The notes: a model not told the origin generated them from the sequence alone. 35,792 nt of DNA from Bacteroidales bacterium (GCA_030523615.1 JAUNIC010000009.1:1-35792), one strand, 5' to 3'. Counted from the stretch's first letter, positions 1 through 8,415 are shown. A program made the numbers and translations.

Positions 1-54
1 ATATATTAGATATTTTATTAAATAAACCGCTTACCCCCCACTATACCCCCTAAG

Positions 55-94
55 CGACAAAACGACATAACGACAAAATGACAAAGTGACAAAA
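55..94. repeat. Octamer tandem array, 5 units
   Basis: Five consecutive 8-bp units of the form CGACAAAA or TGACAAAR start at 55, 63, 71, 79 and 87. The array lies in the spacer upstream of the ileS promoter. A near-identical array in the opposite orientation ends the window at 35764-35792. It has no coding potential and its role is unknown. Confidence 0.85.
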
Positions 95-108
95 ATGCAC
101 GTTATGGC

Positions 109-139
109 TTGGTGCATTCGAAATAAATGCGTACCTTTG
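109..139 (+). promoter_or_regulatory. Distal ileS-side promoter, Bacteroidetes type
   Basis: TTGG at 109-112 and TACCTTTG at 132-139 are separated by 19 bp. This matches the Bacteroidetes primary-sigma consensus (-33 TTTG/TTG, -7 TAnnTTTG). Transcription would begin near 147, giving a leader of about 300 nt before ileS. The leader (140-452) holds a short hairpin (CTGTT/AACAG, 151-163) and a second candidate promoter at 350-380. I see no recognisable riboswitch or T-box in it. Confidence 0.6.
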
Positions 140-349
140 CGGAGGCACAGGCTGTTTACAACAGAATTAGCAAGAAGAGAATCATGGATCGTAACGAAGC
201 TTTGAGCAAAGGCGTGGAGGTGTGCGCAACGACCCCCTCCATGAAACGCCGCTCTCGTTGGCACGATTCCAAATCGCGCCAAATAAATAGGTGGGAATAT
301 CAAAATCAGTGCACAGACCGACTTCTTTTTCCTTTTTACGAGCGCGAGG

Positions 350-380
350 TTGGTCATGTCGGAAAAAATGCGTAAATTAG
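350..380 (+). promoter_or_regulatory. Proximal ileS promoter candidate
   Basis: TTGG at 350-353 and TAAATTAG at 373-380 are separated by 19 bp. The -7 box departs from TAnnTTTG at one position. Transcription would start near 388 and give a leader of about 65 nt to the ileS ATG at 453. It is an alternative to the better-matching promoter at 109-139, and both may act. Confidence 0.4.
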
Positions 381-452
381 CGCCCGAAAAATTAAAGACT
401 AAACGCACACATACAGCCTCCACCGAACGAGGCTGACAACACATCTCTCATC

Positions 453-3400
453 ATGAGCAAGAAATTTACAGAGCGCAAGGCGCTCAACCTCTCCGAAGTC
501 AACAAGGAAGTCCTCTGCGACTGGGACAACCTTGACCTCTTTCATCGCAGTATGAGCGAACGCGAGGGTTGCCCCTCATTCGTATTCTTCGAAGGTCCCC
601 CTTCAGCCAACGGCCACCCCGGCATCCACCACGTCATGGCACGCACCATCAAGGACGTCTTCTGCCGCTACAAGACCATGCAAGGTTTTCAGGTAAAGCG
701 TAAGGCTGGTTGGGACACCCACGGCCTGCCCGTAGAACTCGGCGTCGAGAAGGAACTCGGCATCACGAAGGAAGACATCGGCACAAAGGTCAGCGTGGAC
801 GACTACAACCTCAAGTGCCGCCAGAACGTCATGATGTTCACCCAGGAATGGACTGACCTCAGCCACAAAATGGGCTACTGGGTCGATATGGAGCATCCTT
901 ACGTCACGTACGAAAACTCTTACATCGAAACCCTCTGGTGGCTCCTCCAGCAGCTCTACAAGAAGGGTCTGCTCTACAAGGGTTACACCATCCAGCCTTA
1001 CTCTCCCGCAGCGGGTACGGGACTTTCGAGCCACGAGCTCAACCAGCCCGGCTGCTACCGCGACGTCAAGGACACGACCGTGACGGCACAGTTCCTCGTG
1101 AAGGATGTCTGCGAGGGTCTCAAGGGCAAGGGCGAAGTGCTCGGCGAAATCCCCTGCGACCTGAAGACTTACGTTCTCGCATGGACCACCACGCCCTGGA
1201 CATTGCCTTCGAACACCGCACTCTGCGTGGGTCCCAAGATTGACTATGTGGCGATGAAGGGTGAGAATCCCTATACGGGCGAGAAGGCCGTCTACATCCT
1301 TGCAGAGAGCCGTCTGGCTGCCTACTTCAAGGCAGAAGAGGGCACAGAACTCGAAATCATATGGCGCGGTAAGGGCACCGACCTTGTTGGTCTCCACTAT
1401 CAGCAGCTCATGCCTTGGGTGAAGCCCTGCGAACTCGTCGAAGGCGAAGTCGTGGTGAAGGAGGCAGAAGCTTTCCGCGTGATTCCCGGCGACTACGTGA
1501 CGACCGAGGACGGTACGGGTATCGTGCACATCGCTCCTACTTTCGGTGCCGACGATGCCAAGGTGGCGAAGGACGCTGGCATCCCCTCGCTCTTCATCCT
1601 CGACAAGAACGGCGACACTCGTCCTATGGTCGACTTCACCGGTAAGTACTTCGTCAAGGACGATATGGACGCCCGCTTCGTGGAACTCTGCGTCAACGAG
1701 AGCTACTGGAAGCACAGCGGCGACTTCGTGAAGAACGCCTACGATCCCAAGTACAACCAGGGCGGCAAGTACGACGAGAAGGCAGCCGCCAAGGACATGG
1801 ACCTCAACGTCATCCTCTGCCTCGAAATGAAGGAAGAGGGCAGTGCCTTCAAGATTGAAAAGCACGTGCACAACTATCCTCACTGCTGGCGCACGGACAA
1901 GCCCGTCCTCTACTATCCTCTCGACTCTTGGTTCATCCGCAGCGCAGCCGTCAAGGAGCGCATGATGGAGCTCAACGATACCATCCTCTGGAAGCCCGCA
2001 AGCACCGGTACCGGACGCTTCGGCAAGTGGCTCGAGAACCTCAACGACTGGAACCTCAGCCGCTCACGCTACTGGGGCACTCCGCTCCCCATCTGGCGCA
2101 ACCGCGAGACGAAGGAGGAGATCTGCATCGGCTCTATCCAGCAGCTGTGGGACGAGATCGAAAAGTCGGTTGCCGCAGGCCTGATGAAGAGCAATCCCTT
2201 CAAGGATAAGGGCTTCGTGCCTGGCGACTACAGCGCAGAGAATTATCATAAGATTGACCTCCACCGTCCGTATGTGGACGATATCGTCCTCGTGGGCGAG
2301 AGTGGTCAGCCCCTGCGACGCGAGCTGGACCTCATCGACGTGTGGTTTGACTCGGGTGCCATGCCTTACGCTCAGATCCACTATCCCTTCGAGAACAAGG
2401 AGGCGCTCGACAGCCGCACTTGCTATCCCGCCAACTTCATCGCTGAAGGCGTCGACCAGACCCGCGGTTGGTTCTACACGCTCCACGCCATCGCCACGAT
2501 GGTCTTCGACAGCGTAGCCTTCAAGGCTGTTATCTCGAACGGTCTCGTGCTCGACAAGAACGGCCAGAAGATGTCGAAGCGTCTCGGCAATGCCGTCGAT
2601 CCCTTCGGCGCCATCGAGCAGTACGGTTCTGACCCCCTCCGTTGGTACATGATCACCAACAGCGATCCTTGGGCAAACCTCAGCTTCGACCCCGACGGCG
2701 TAAAGGAAGTGAGCGGTGCTTTCTTCGGCAAGCTCTTCCAGTGCTACTCGTTCCTCACGATGTATGCCAACCTCGACGACTGCACCTGGACTCCCGGTCA
2801 GGACGGCGAGAAGACGACGATGGACAAGTGGCTGCTCAGCGAACTCAACACGCTCGTCAAAGAGGTGAGCGCTGCCTACGAAGAGTATGAGCCTACCCGC
2901 GCTGGCCGACTCATTCAGGCGTTCGTCGTGGACAATCTCTCGAACTGGTTCGTTCGTCTGTCCAAGGCTCGTTTCTATGCCAACGACTTCGCCGCCTACG
3001 AGACGCTCTACACCTGCCTCCTCACCGTCAGCAAGCTCATGGCGCCCATCGCACCCTTCTATGCCGACCGCCTCTACAAGGACCTCTGCAGCGAGTGCGA
3101 CAGCGTGCACCTCGACAAGTTCCCCGTAGCCGACGAGAGCGCCATCGACCACACGCTCGAAGAGCAGATGCAGCTCGCCATGAAGGTGACGTCCATGGTT
3201 CTCTCACTCCGCAAGAAGGAGAAGATTGGCGTGCGTCAACCCCTGCAGACCATCAGCATCCCCGTGACTGATCCTGCGCTCAAGGCTAACGTGGAAGCCA
3301 TGGCCGGACTGATTCTCTCGGAGGTGAACGTCAAGGAATTCAAGTTTGTCGAAGGCCAGATGGTGCAGAAGAGCGTGAAGCCTAACTTCCGCGTCATGGG

Positions 3401-3839
3401 CAAGAAGTTCGGCAAGCAGATGAAGGCCGCCGCCGCTGTTGTTGCTGCGCTCAGCCAGGAACAGATTGCCGCTCTCGAAGCTGCTCCCATCACGATCGAA
3501 GTGGAAGGCGCTCAGTACGAGCTCACTCGCGAGGACGTGGACATCCTCGCAGAGGATATGCCCGGCTGGAGCGTGACGAGCGAAGGCTCACTCACCGTGG
3601 CGCTCGACATCACCATCACCGACGATCTTCGCCGCGAAGGCCAGGCACGCGACATCGTGCGCAGCATCCAGGTGCTCCGCAAGGAGAGCGGACTCGAAAT
3701 CTCTGACCGCATTCACCTCACCCTCCCCGAAACCAACCGCGAAGCTGCCGAGGCATTCAGCGAGTACATCTGTGGTCAGGTGCTGGCGCTCAGCCTCGAG
3801 TTTGCAGCCATCGAAAAACCCGAAATCAAGAAAGCATAA
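453..3839 (+). CDS. ileS: Isoleucyl-tRNA synthetase
   Basis: Cytoplasmic class I aminoacyl-tRNA synthetase that charges tRNA-Ile with isoleucine. The 1128-aa product has the HIGH-type signature as HPGIHH (residues 55-60) and the KMSKS-type loop as KMSKR (706-710). Between them lies the large CP1 editing insertion with the typical WTTTPWTLPSN stretch. The C-terminal third is the anticodon-binding helical domain followed by the extension seen in long bacterial and eukaryote-like IleRS forms. Length is normal for Bacteroidetes. The ATG at 453 leads directly into conserved N-terminal sequence. It heads a plus-strand series with dksA-like and lspA genes, an order common in Bacteroidales. Confidence 0.98.
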   Translation: MSKKFTERKALNLSEVNKEVLCDWDNLDLFHRSMSEREGCPSFVFFEGPPSANGHPGIHHVMARTIKDVFCRYKTMQGFQVKRKAGWDTHGLPVELGVEKELGITKEDIGTKVSVDDYNLKCRQNVMMFTQEWTDLSHKMGYWVDMEHPYVTYENSYIETLWWLLQQLYKKGLLYKGYTIQPYSPAAGTGLSSHELNQPGCYRDVKDTTVTAQFLVKDVCEGLKGKGEVLGEIPCDLKTYVLAWTTTPWTLPSNTALCVGPKIDYVAMKGENPYTGEKAVYILAESRLAAYFKAEEGTELEIIWRGKGTDLVGLHYQQLMPWVKPCELVEGEVVVKEAEAFRVIPGDYVTTEDGTGIVHIAPTFGADDAKVAKDAGIPSLFILDKNGDTRPMVDFTGKYFVKDDMDARFVELCVNESYWKHSGDFVKNAYDPKYNQGGKYDEKAAAKDMDLNVILCLEMKEEGSAFKIEKHVHNYPHCWRTDKPVLYYPLDSWFIRSAAVKERMMELNDTILWKPASTGTGRFGKWLENLNDWNLSRSRYWGTPLPIWRNRETKEEICIGSIQQLWDEIEKSVAAGLMKSNPFKDKGFVPGDYSAENYHKIDLHRPYVDDIVLVGESGQPLRRELDLIDVWFDSGAMPYAQIHYPFENKEALDSRTCYPANFIAEGVDQTRGWFYTLHAIATMVFDSVAFKAVISNGLVLDKNGQKMSKRLGNAVDPFGAIEQYGSDPLRWYMITNSDPWANLSFDPDGVKEVSGAFFGKLFQCYSFLTMYANLDDCTWTPGQDGEKTTMDKWLLSELNTLVKEVSAAYEEYEPTRAGRLIQAFVVDNLSNWFVRLSKARFYANDFAAYETLYTCLLTVSKLMAPIAPFYADRLYKDLCSECDSVHLDKFPVADESAIDHTLEEQMQLAMKVTSMVLSLRKKEKIGVRQPLQTISIPVTDPALKANVEAMAGLILSEVNVKEFKFVEGQMVQKSVKPNFRVMGKKFGKQMKAAAAVVAALSQEQIAALEAAPITIEVEGAQYELTREDVDILAEDMPGWSVTSEGSLTVALDITITDDLRREGQARDIVRSIQVLRKESGLEISDRIHLTLPETNREAAEAFSEYICGQVLALSLEFAAIEKPEIKKA

Positions 3840-3845
3840 CAAAAT

Positions 3846-3895
3846 AGTTGAGAGTTGAGGGTGGAGAGTTTGGTTAATTACCAACTAAACTCTCT
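3846..3895 (+). other. Heptad repeats and hairpin in ileS-dksA spacer
   Basis: Four heptads (AGTTGAG, AGTTGAG, GGTGGAG, AGTTTGG) occupy 3846-3873. The last of these form the left arm of a stem (3863-3875 with 3883-3895, loop 3876-3882) of about 12-13 pairs including G-U pairs. No U-tract follows, so this is more likely an RNA-processing or stability element, or simply an inverted heptad array, than a strong terminator. Confidence 0.5.
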
Positions 3896-3926
3896 CCCAA
3901 AACTCTAAACCAACGAACTGACAATC

Positions 3927-4304
3927 ATGGAAAAGACACGCTATACAGACGAGGAACTTGCAGAATTCCGCGTCCTCATCAACGAAAAACTCGCCGTAGC
4001 CACTGAGCAGTATAACGAGATCATGGACACCATGGCCAAGCGCAACAACAACGGCATCGACGACACGCTGCCCACCTACCACACACTCGAAGAAGGTAGC
4101 TGCACGCAGACGCTCGAAGAGCAAATGGCCATGGCCCAGCGTCTTCACAAGTTCATCACGGGACTTCAAGCCGCTCTCGTCCGCATCGAAAACAAAACCT
4201 ACGGCATCTGTCGTGTCACCAAGAAGCTCATTCCCAAAGAGCGCCTCCGCGCTGTGCCTCACGCTACGCTAAGCATCGAGGCAAAGCTCGCACAAGGCAA
4301 GTAA
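3927..4304 (+). CDS. TraR/DksA-family transcriptional regulator
   Basis: The 125-aa product resembles DksA-like proteins that bind the RNA polymerase secondary channel and modulate transcription with ppGpp. An N-terminal helical region (about 1-85) precedes the C-terminal zinc-finger-like segment with the conserved IPKERLRAVPHATLSIEAK-type sequence (about 102-120). The canonical finger uses four cysteines. Here only Cys95 remains in that region, and the other positions are replaced (Thr, Ser, Ala), so zinc binding of the classical kind is unlikely. From memory, such degenerate fingers are common in Bacteroidetes members of the family. It lies 87 bp after ileS and 39 bp before lspA, suggesting cotranscription. 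Confidence 0.88.
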   Translation: MEKTRYTDEELAEFRVLINEKLAVATEQYNEIMDTMAKRNNNGIDDTLPTYHTLEEGSCTQTLEEQMAMAQRLHKFITGLQAALVRIENKTYGICRVTKKLIPKERLRAVPHATLSIEAKLAQGK

Positions 4305-4343
4305 CGCTGTAGGGAGAGATACGTCTCCTAAACAAATTAACGC

Positions 4344-4991
4344 ATGAAATTACGCGCATTTCTTTCAGCAGCAATCGTCGTGTTTGTTCTCGTCGCAGAT
4401 CAAGTCATCAAGATTGCCGTTAAGACAAATATGGCCCTGTACGAACGCATCGACGTGTTCGACTGGTTCAAAATATACTTCGTCGAAAACCGTGGCATGG
4501 CTTTCGGCATGGATTTCATCGGCACCGGCATCCTCACCGTCTTCCGCCTTGTGGCTGTGGGCGCTTTCACCTACGTGCTCGTGAAATGCATTCGCCAGAA
4601 GTATCCCATCGGCTTTATCGTCTGCCTCGCCCTCATCATCTCGGGCGCATTCGGCAACATCATTGACAACTGCTTCTACGGACTCATCTTCACCGAGAGC
4701 CAACCCGCCAATCCTTTCTTCTCCAACGTGGCCGAGTTTACGGCTTTTGGCGAAGGTTACGGCAGTTTCCTCAGCGGACGCGTCGTCGACATGTTCTACT
4801 TCCCCCTCTGGCAGTGGCCCGCATCGTGGCCCGTCATCGGCGGACAGACATTCTTCGGAGCAGTCTTCAACTTTGCCGATAGTGCCATCAGTGTCGGAGC
4901 TGTAGCCATGATACTCTTCTACTACAAGCGTCTGGCCGGCATCACAGACGGCGAACTCAACGGAAACGCAACGGATGAAGCCTCAGAGTAG
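4344..4991 (+). CDS. lspA: Lipoprotein signal peptidase (signal peptidase II)
   Basis: Inner-membrane aspartyl protease that cleaves the signal peptide of diacylglyceryl-modified prolipoproteins before the lipobox cysteine. The 215-aa product has four hydrophobic segments and the family blocks GNIIDN (104-109), GRVVDM (145-150, catalytic Asp149) and FNFADS (175-180, catalytic Asp179). It is longer than the roughly 165-residue proteobacterial enzyme because of an insertion between the second and third blocks, as is usual in Bacteroidetes. The next gene encodes a probable lipoprotein, a substrate class for this enzyme. The gene follows the DksA-like gene closely and probably shares its transcript. 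Confidence 0.96.
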   Translation: MKLRAFLSAAIVVFVLVADQVIKIAVKTNMALYERIDVFDWFKIYFVENRGMAFGMDFIGTGILTVFRLVAVGAFTYVLVKCIRQKYPIGFIVCLALIISGAFGNIIDNCFYGLIFTESQPANPFFSNVAEFTAFGEGYGSFLSGRVVDMFYFPLWQWPASWPVIGGQTFFGAVFNFADSAISVGAVAMILFYYKRLAGITDGELNGNATDEASE

Positions 4992-5036
4992 GCGAGTGGC
5001 CGACTCACATCAATTACCTCACAACCAATTCATTTA

Positions 5037-5912
5037 GTGAAGCATTTCAGCTACATACTGCTTGTCATTTGGGCCTGTATCCTGACGGGATGCGAGCAGG
5101 ATATGCGTGACCGAAACGGCATCTTGTCGGAGCACGCCATGATCGACGTGCTCTACGACTATCAGGTTGCCATGGCGCTCGCCACAGAAAATGTCAAGGA
5201 CGGAAAACTCGCTGAATTGGAGTACGAATACACGCAGGCGGTCTTCAAGAAACACGGCATCACCGACGAGGAGTTTAGACTCTCTATGGCGCACTATGCT
5301 CGTAATCCCAAAGATATGCTCGCCATCACCGACAAAGTGAGCGAACGTCTCACGGGCGAGGAAAAGAAGGCCGATCGTACGGCTGATGGAGCCAATACAT
5401 ACGAGAGCACTGATACGCTGGTGCTCTGGGAAAACCGTAAAGGTCTGGCGTTGACTTCCAACAGCAATAATCGCTACGATTTCGACATTCCGCCCTCAAA
5501 ACTCAAGCCTTGCGATCGCCTGATTCTCGGTTTCGACACAAAGTGGATATATCGCGAAGGCACAAAATTCGGAACTTTCATCTTCAGCGTTACCTTCGAC
5601 AACGACTCAACGGCAACGTTTACGGAGTCGATCCGCGAATTTAGCAAAACGCAATCGGCCAGCGTCAATGTGCCACAAGGACGCAAAGTTACGCAGGCTC
5701 ATGTCACAATCTACCAGAGTGCCTTCTGGCAGAAATATCCTCAAGTACTGGCCCTTAGTAATCTCGCATTGTGGGGCATCAAGACAACAAAAAATGAACC
5801 AAAAGAACCCGCCAAACCAGCCGACGAAGCTGAGACAAAGCCTAACTTGCCGGGAGGCGAACCTGTCAACCCCAAGCTCAAAGCAGACACTTCGGCTGCA
5901 GCAACTCATTGA
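5037..5912 (+). CDS. DUF4296-type lipoprotein, GTG start
   Basis: The 291-aa product begins with a lipoprotein signal (hydrophobic residues 4-15, lipobox LTGC with the lipidated Cys19), so it should be anchored in the envelope. Residues 25-110 resemble DUF4296, a Bacteroidetes-specific domain of unknown function regularly found next to lspA. The middle part (about 130-255) is probably beta-rich and is not recognised. The last 35 residues are Pro/Glu/Lys-rich and low in complexity. The GTG at 5037 is chosen because it places the signal peptide at the N-terminus. Its 3' end is overlapped by a small ORF in another frame (5794-6081). Function unknown. Confidence 0.85.
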   Translation: MKHFSYILLVIWACILTGCEQDMRDRNGILSEHAMIDVLYDYQVAMALATENVKDGKLAELEYEYTQAVFKKHGITDEEFRLSMAHYARNPKDMLAITDKVSERLTGEEKKADRTADGANTYESTDTLVLWENRKGLALTSNSNNRYDFDIPPSKLKPCDRLILGFDTKWIYREGTKFGTFIFSVTFDNDSTATFTESIREFSKTQSASVNVPQGRKVTQAHVTIYQSAFWQKYPQVLALSNLALWGIKTTKNEPKEPAKPADEAETKPNLPGGEPVNPKLKADTSAAATH

Positions 5913-6081
5913 GCGAGGACAACATACAATCGCTGTGAAGACGCTGTGTCTCGGCGATGGAAGCCGACTCACGAATCAGCTCCTGCAGTTCGATTCCGTG
6001 GGTCGTCTTTGCTCTTATGAACCTCTTACAGCTGAGCAGCCTTTCTGCGAGTGGTTCCGCGGAGAGTGGGTGGCAGAGTGA
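5794..6081 (+). CDS. Small protein of unknown function, overlaps DUF4296 gene
   Basis: A 95-aa reading frame starts at ATG 5794, inside the low-complexity 3' end of the DUF4296 gene, and overlaps it by 119 nt in another frame. Residues from about 28 onward (RLQQLIERGQHTI..., ending FRGEWVAE) have ordinary protein composition: regular hydrophobics, an acidic/aromatic C-terminus and none of the Cys/Ser/Arg bias of shadow frames. About 170 nt (5913-6081) lie outside the overlap, where no other gene is seen. It looks like a small conserved Bacteroidales protein, but I cannot assign a family or function. The start is uncertain, because the overlapped N-terminus may be non-native. Confidence 0.6.
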   Translation: MNQKNPPNQPTKLRQSLTCREANLSTPSSKQTLRLQQLIERGQHTIAVKTLCLGDGSRLTNQLLQFDSVGRLCSYEPLTAEQPFCEWFRGEWVAE

Positions 6082-6083
6082 AA

Positions 6084-6107
6084 TGTCGCTTTGTCACTTT
6101 GTAAAAT
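6084..6107. repeat. Octamer repeats, 3 units
   Basis: Three 8-bp units (TGTCGCTT, TGTCACTT, TGTAAAAT) fill the short spacer between the small ORF stop (6081) and the LOG-family start (6119). They are the reverse-complement type of the units at 55-94. Confidence 0.65.
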
Positions 6108-6118
6108 GATAGACGATT

Positions 6119-7060
6119 ATGCTCGAACCTTTCAACAAAGAAGATATTGGGGGCACCGCGCTCTATCTGGATCTTGTGCCGTACGACATCGGGCGCAAGA
6201 CGCTGTACACTGCCGAAGACCTCTATGGCCCCGACAACTATGACGCCCGTGTCTACGAGTGTTACCTCCACAAAGGAAAGCACGCGTGCAGCACGCGCGA
6301 GCTTATGGCGCGATCGATGCACGATTATTGCATCCGTAAAGCCGTCGAAGATTTTATGCAGGATCGTGACCTGCTGAAAACTGTCAGTGTCATGGGTGGA
6401 CACGGACTCTTGCGCACTGATGAGCAGTTTCGCCACATTGTCTTCATCAGCAAACGCCTCACGGAGGAAGGTTTCCTGATGATCTCCGGTGGTGGACCGG
6501 GTGCCATGGAAGCTACTCACCTTGGCGCATGGATGGCTGGACGCAACGACAACGAGGTGGAGCAAGCGCTGAAGATGTTGGCTGCCGCGCCGAGTTTTAA
6601 GGACGAGATGTGGGTGAGGACGGCGATGGAGGTGCGTCAGCGTTTCCCGCAAAACGATGGTTACGAGAGCCTCGGCGTCCCCACATGGCTTTATGGCCAC
6701 GAACCGGCAACGCCTTTTGCTACACATATCGCGAAGTACTTCGACAATAGCATTCGCGAAGATTTCATACTCACCGCAGCGTATGGCGGCATCATCTTCA
6801 CCCCTGGCAGCGCAGGAACTTTACAAGAGGTTTTCCAAGAGGCGGTGCAGAACCATTATCTCTCGTTCGGATTTGCAAGCCCCATGATTTTCTTCGGCAG
6901 CCAATTTTGGCAAAACGAGGTGCCCATCTATCCGCTCCTGGAGCATCTCATGGCGAACGGACGCTACAAAAATCTACTACTTTCGCTCACCGACAGCCGA
7001 GAGGAAGTAGTCAAGACGCTGCTTGATTTCAAACCCGCGGGATCTCCCCAAAAGGCGTAA
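6119..7060 (+). CDS. LOG-family protein (possible nucleotide phosphoribohydrolase)
   Basis: The 313-aa product carries the Rossmann-fold signatures of the LOG/lysine-decarboxylase-like family: GGGPGAMEA (124-132) and PGSAGTLQE (229-237), the latter corresponding to the family motif PGGxGTxxE with Gly-to-Ser and variable positions. Characterised LOG proteins hydrolyse N6-modified or plain nucleoside 5'-monophosphates to base and ribose 5-phosphate. Substrate here is unknown. The protein is longer than the compact LOG enzymes of about 190 residues because of an N-terminal extension of some 80 residues and an insertion between the motifs. It is predicted cytoplasmic. It lies between the small ORF and an MFS exporter on the same strand. 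Confidence 0.8.
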   Translation: MLEPFNKEDIGGTALYLDLVPYDIGRKTLYTAEDLYGPDNYDARVYECYLHKGKHACSTRELMARSMHDYCIRKAVEDFMQDRDLLKTVSVMGGHGLLRTDEQFRHIVFISKRLTEEGFLMISGGGPGAMEATHLGAWMAGRNDNEVEQALKMLAAAPSFKDEMWVRTAMEVRQRFPQNDGYESLGVPTWLYGHEPATPFATHIAKYFDNSIREDFILTAAYGGIIFTPGSAGTLQEVFQEAVQNHYLSFGFASPMIFFGSQFWQNEVPIYPLLEHLMANGRYKNLLLSLTDSREEVVKTLLDFKPAGSPQKA

Positions 7061-7093
7061 ACCGCTCTCTCACAATGCAGGACTAAACTTACA

Positions 7094-7109
7094 AGCCTTC
7101 ACCAAGGCT
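7094..7109 (+). other. Short hairpin before MFS gene
   Basis: A perfect 6-bp stem (AGCCTT / AAGGCT) with a 4-nt loop lies between the LOG gene stop (7060) and the MFS start (7127). It has no U-tract. It could be a weak regulatory structure or chance. Confidence 0.3.
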
Positions 7110-7126
7110 ACACAAAACACTGACAA

Positions 7127-8302
7127 ATGGATCGTCTTTGGAACCATAACTATATTAAAGTGTGGTCGGCCAACTTCATGATTTTCTTCTCATTCATGAT
7201 CGTCACACCGCTCCTGCCGCTTTACCTCAGCGAGGAGTTTAGAGCCGACAAAGACACCATCGGACTTGTGCTTTCGGGATATACTCTCGCTGCACTCATC
7301 GTCCGTCCGTTCTCGGGGTATCTGGTCGATAGTTTCCCGCGAAAGGCCGTGTTGCTCATCAGTTATTTCCTTTTCTTCGCCATGTTTGCGGGCTATATCG
7401 TGGCCGGCACACTCACTTTCTTTGCCATCATCCGCACCCTACACGGCGGACCGATGGGAGCAGTCACCGTGGCCAATTCCACATGTGCCATCGACGTTCT
7501 ACCGCCGTCGCGCAGAGCAGAAGGAATCGGTTATTACGGATTGAGCAACAATCTCGCAACAAGCATCGCGCCAACCGTCGGATTGCTCATCTATGATTAC
7601 TTCACCGGTGGCTACCACATCATCTTCATCGTAGCGCTGGCCGTGGCGGGCATTGGATTGTTCATCAATTCTATGGTGCATTTTCCCGAGAAGGAAATCG
7701 TCCGAAACCGCGAGCCTCTCAGTCTTGACCGTTTCTTCCTCGTCAAGGGCTGGCGAGAGAGCATCGTCGTCATTTGCTTCGCGTTCTCCTATGGCGTACT
7801 CGCCACTTATCTCGCCATTTACGGTAAGGAAGAACTCGGCATGACGGCCGGATCGGGCTTGTGGTTCCTCATTCTCAGCATCGGTCTTATACTTTCTCGC
7901 CTCATCGGTGCACGAAGCCTGCGCCAAGGCAAAGTGGCAGAAAACGCCAGCCGCGGCATCGCACTTTCTCTCTTCGGTTATCTCGCTTTTGCAGCCATCC
8001 ACAATGCGTGGGGATACTATGGCGCAGCGCTTATCATCGGACTCGGCAACGGCCATCTGTGGCCGGCCATGCAGACGATGTTTGTCAATCTGGCTCACTC
8101 TAATCAACGAGGCACGGCTAACAGCACGATGCTCACTTCGTGGGATGCTGGTATGGGACTCGGCGTTATCGGCGGCGGATGCCTAGCTGAGTACATGAGT
8201 TACTCATCGGCGTTTTGGGCTGCGTGGATCGTGAATCTCTGCGCCGTGCTGCTCTTCTTCAGTTTCGTGCGCTCCCACTTCTTGAAGAACAAACTGAGGT
8301 AA
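7127..8302 (+). CDS. Major facilitator superfamily transporter
   Basis: The 391-aa polytopic inner-membrane protein has about twelve hydrophobic segments, the usual MFS arrangement. The loop after the second segment reads SGYLVDSFPRKAVL, the MFS motif A region (GxLaDrxGrkxxl). A Gly/Pro-rich fifth segment (YGLSNNLATSIAPTVGLLIYD) resembles drug:H+ antiporter exporters. Substrate cannot be told from sequence. A sugar or drug efflux role is the usual annotation for such proteins. The gene ends before a tandem-repeat spacer and a strong convergent hairpin that probably terminates it. Confidence 0.9.
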   Translation: MDRLWNHNYIKVWSANFMIFFSFMIVTPLLPLYLSEEFRADKDTIGLVLSGYTLAALIVRPFSGYLVDSFPRKAVLLISYFLFFAMFAGYIVAGTLTFFAIIRTLHGGPMGAVTVANSTCAIDVLPPSRRAEGIGYYGLSNNLATSIAPTVGLLIYDYFTGGYHIIFIVALAVAGIGLFINSMVHFPEKEIVRNREPLSLDRFFLVKGWRESIVVICFAFSYGVLATYLAIYGKEELGMTAGSGLWFLILSIGLILSRLIGARSLRQGKVAENASRGIALSLFGYLAFAAIHNAWGYYGAALIIGLGNGHLWPAMQTMFVNLAHSNQRGTANSTMLTSWDAGMGLGVIGGGCLAEYMSYSSAFWAAWIVNLCAVLLFFSFVRSHFLKNKLR

Positions 8303-8329
8303 TGGCGTGATAAGAAGAATACGCCAAAA

Positions 8330-8407
8330 GTCAAAAAGTCAAAAAGTCAAAAGGTGAATTTGTGAATTGTGAATTGTGAAAAAGTGAATTCACGAACTCA
8401 CGAATTT
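8330..8407. repeat. Ten tandem units of 7-8 bp
   Basis: The spacer after the MFS gene is built of ten back-to-back units: GTCAAAAA twice, GTCAAAAG, GTGAATTT, GTGAATT twice, GTGAAAAA, GTGAATTC, ACGAACTC and ACGAATTT. Each begins with G/A plus T/C and continues A/T-rich. It belongs to the same class as the arrays at 55-94, 30449-30511 and 35764-35792. Confidence 0.85.
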
Positions 8408-8415
8408 GTAAACGA

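Noticed and set aside
55..94. CRISPR array
   Set aside because: The units are 8 bp and directly adjacent, with no spacers and no cas genes.
127..375. 82-aa plus-strand ORF in the ileS leader
   Set aside because: It starts within the promoter (MRTFAEAQ arises from the -7 box region), has spacer-like composition and no recognisable family.
140..452. T-box or amino-acid riboswitch before ileS
   Set aside because: No T-box consensus, antiterminator or terminator pair could be found, and T-boxes are not expected in Bacteroidetes.
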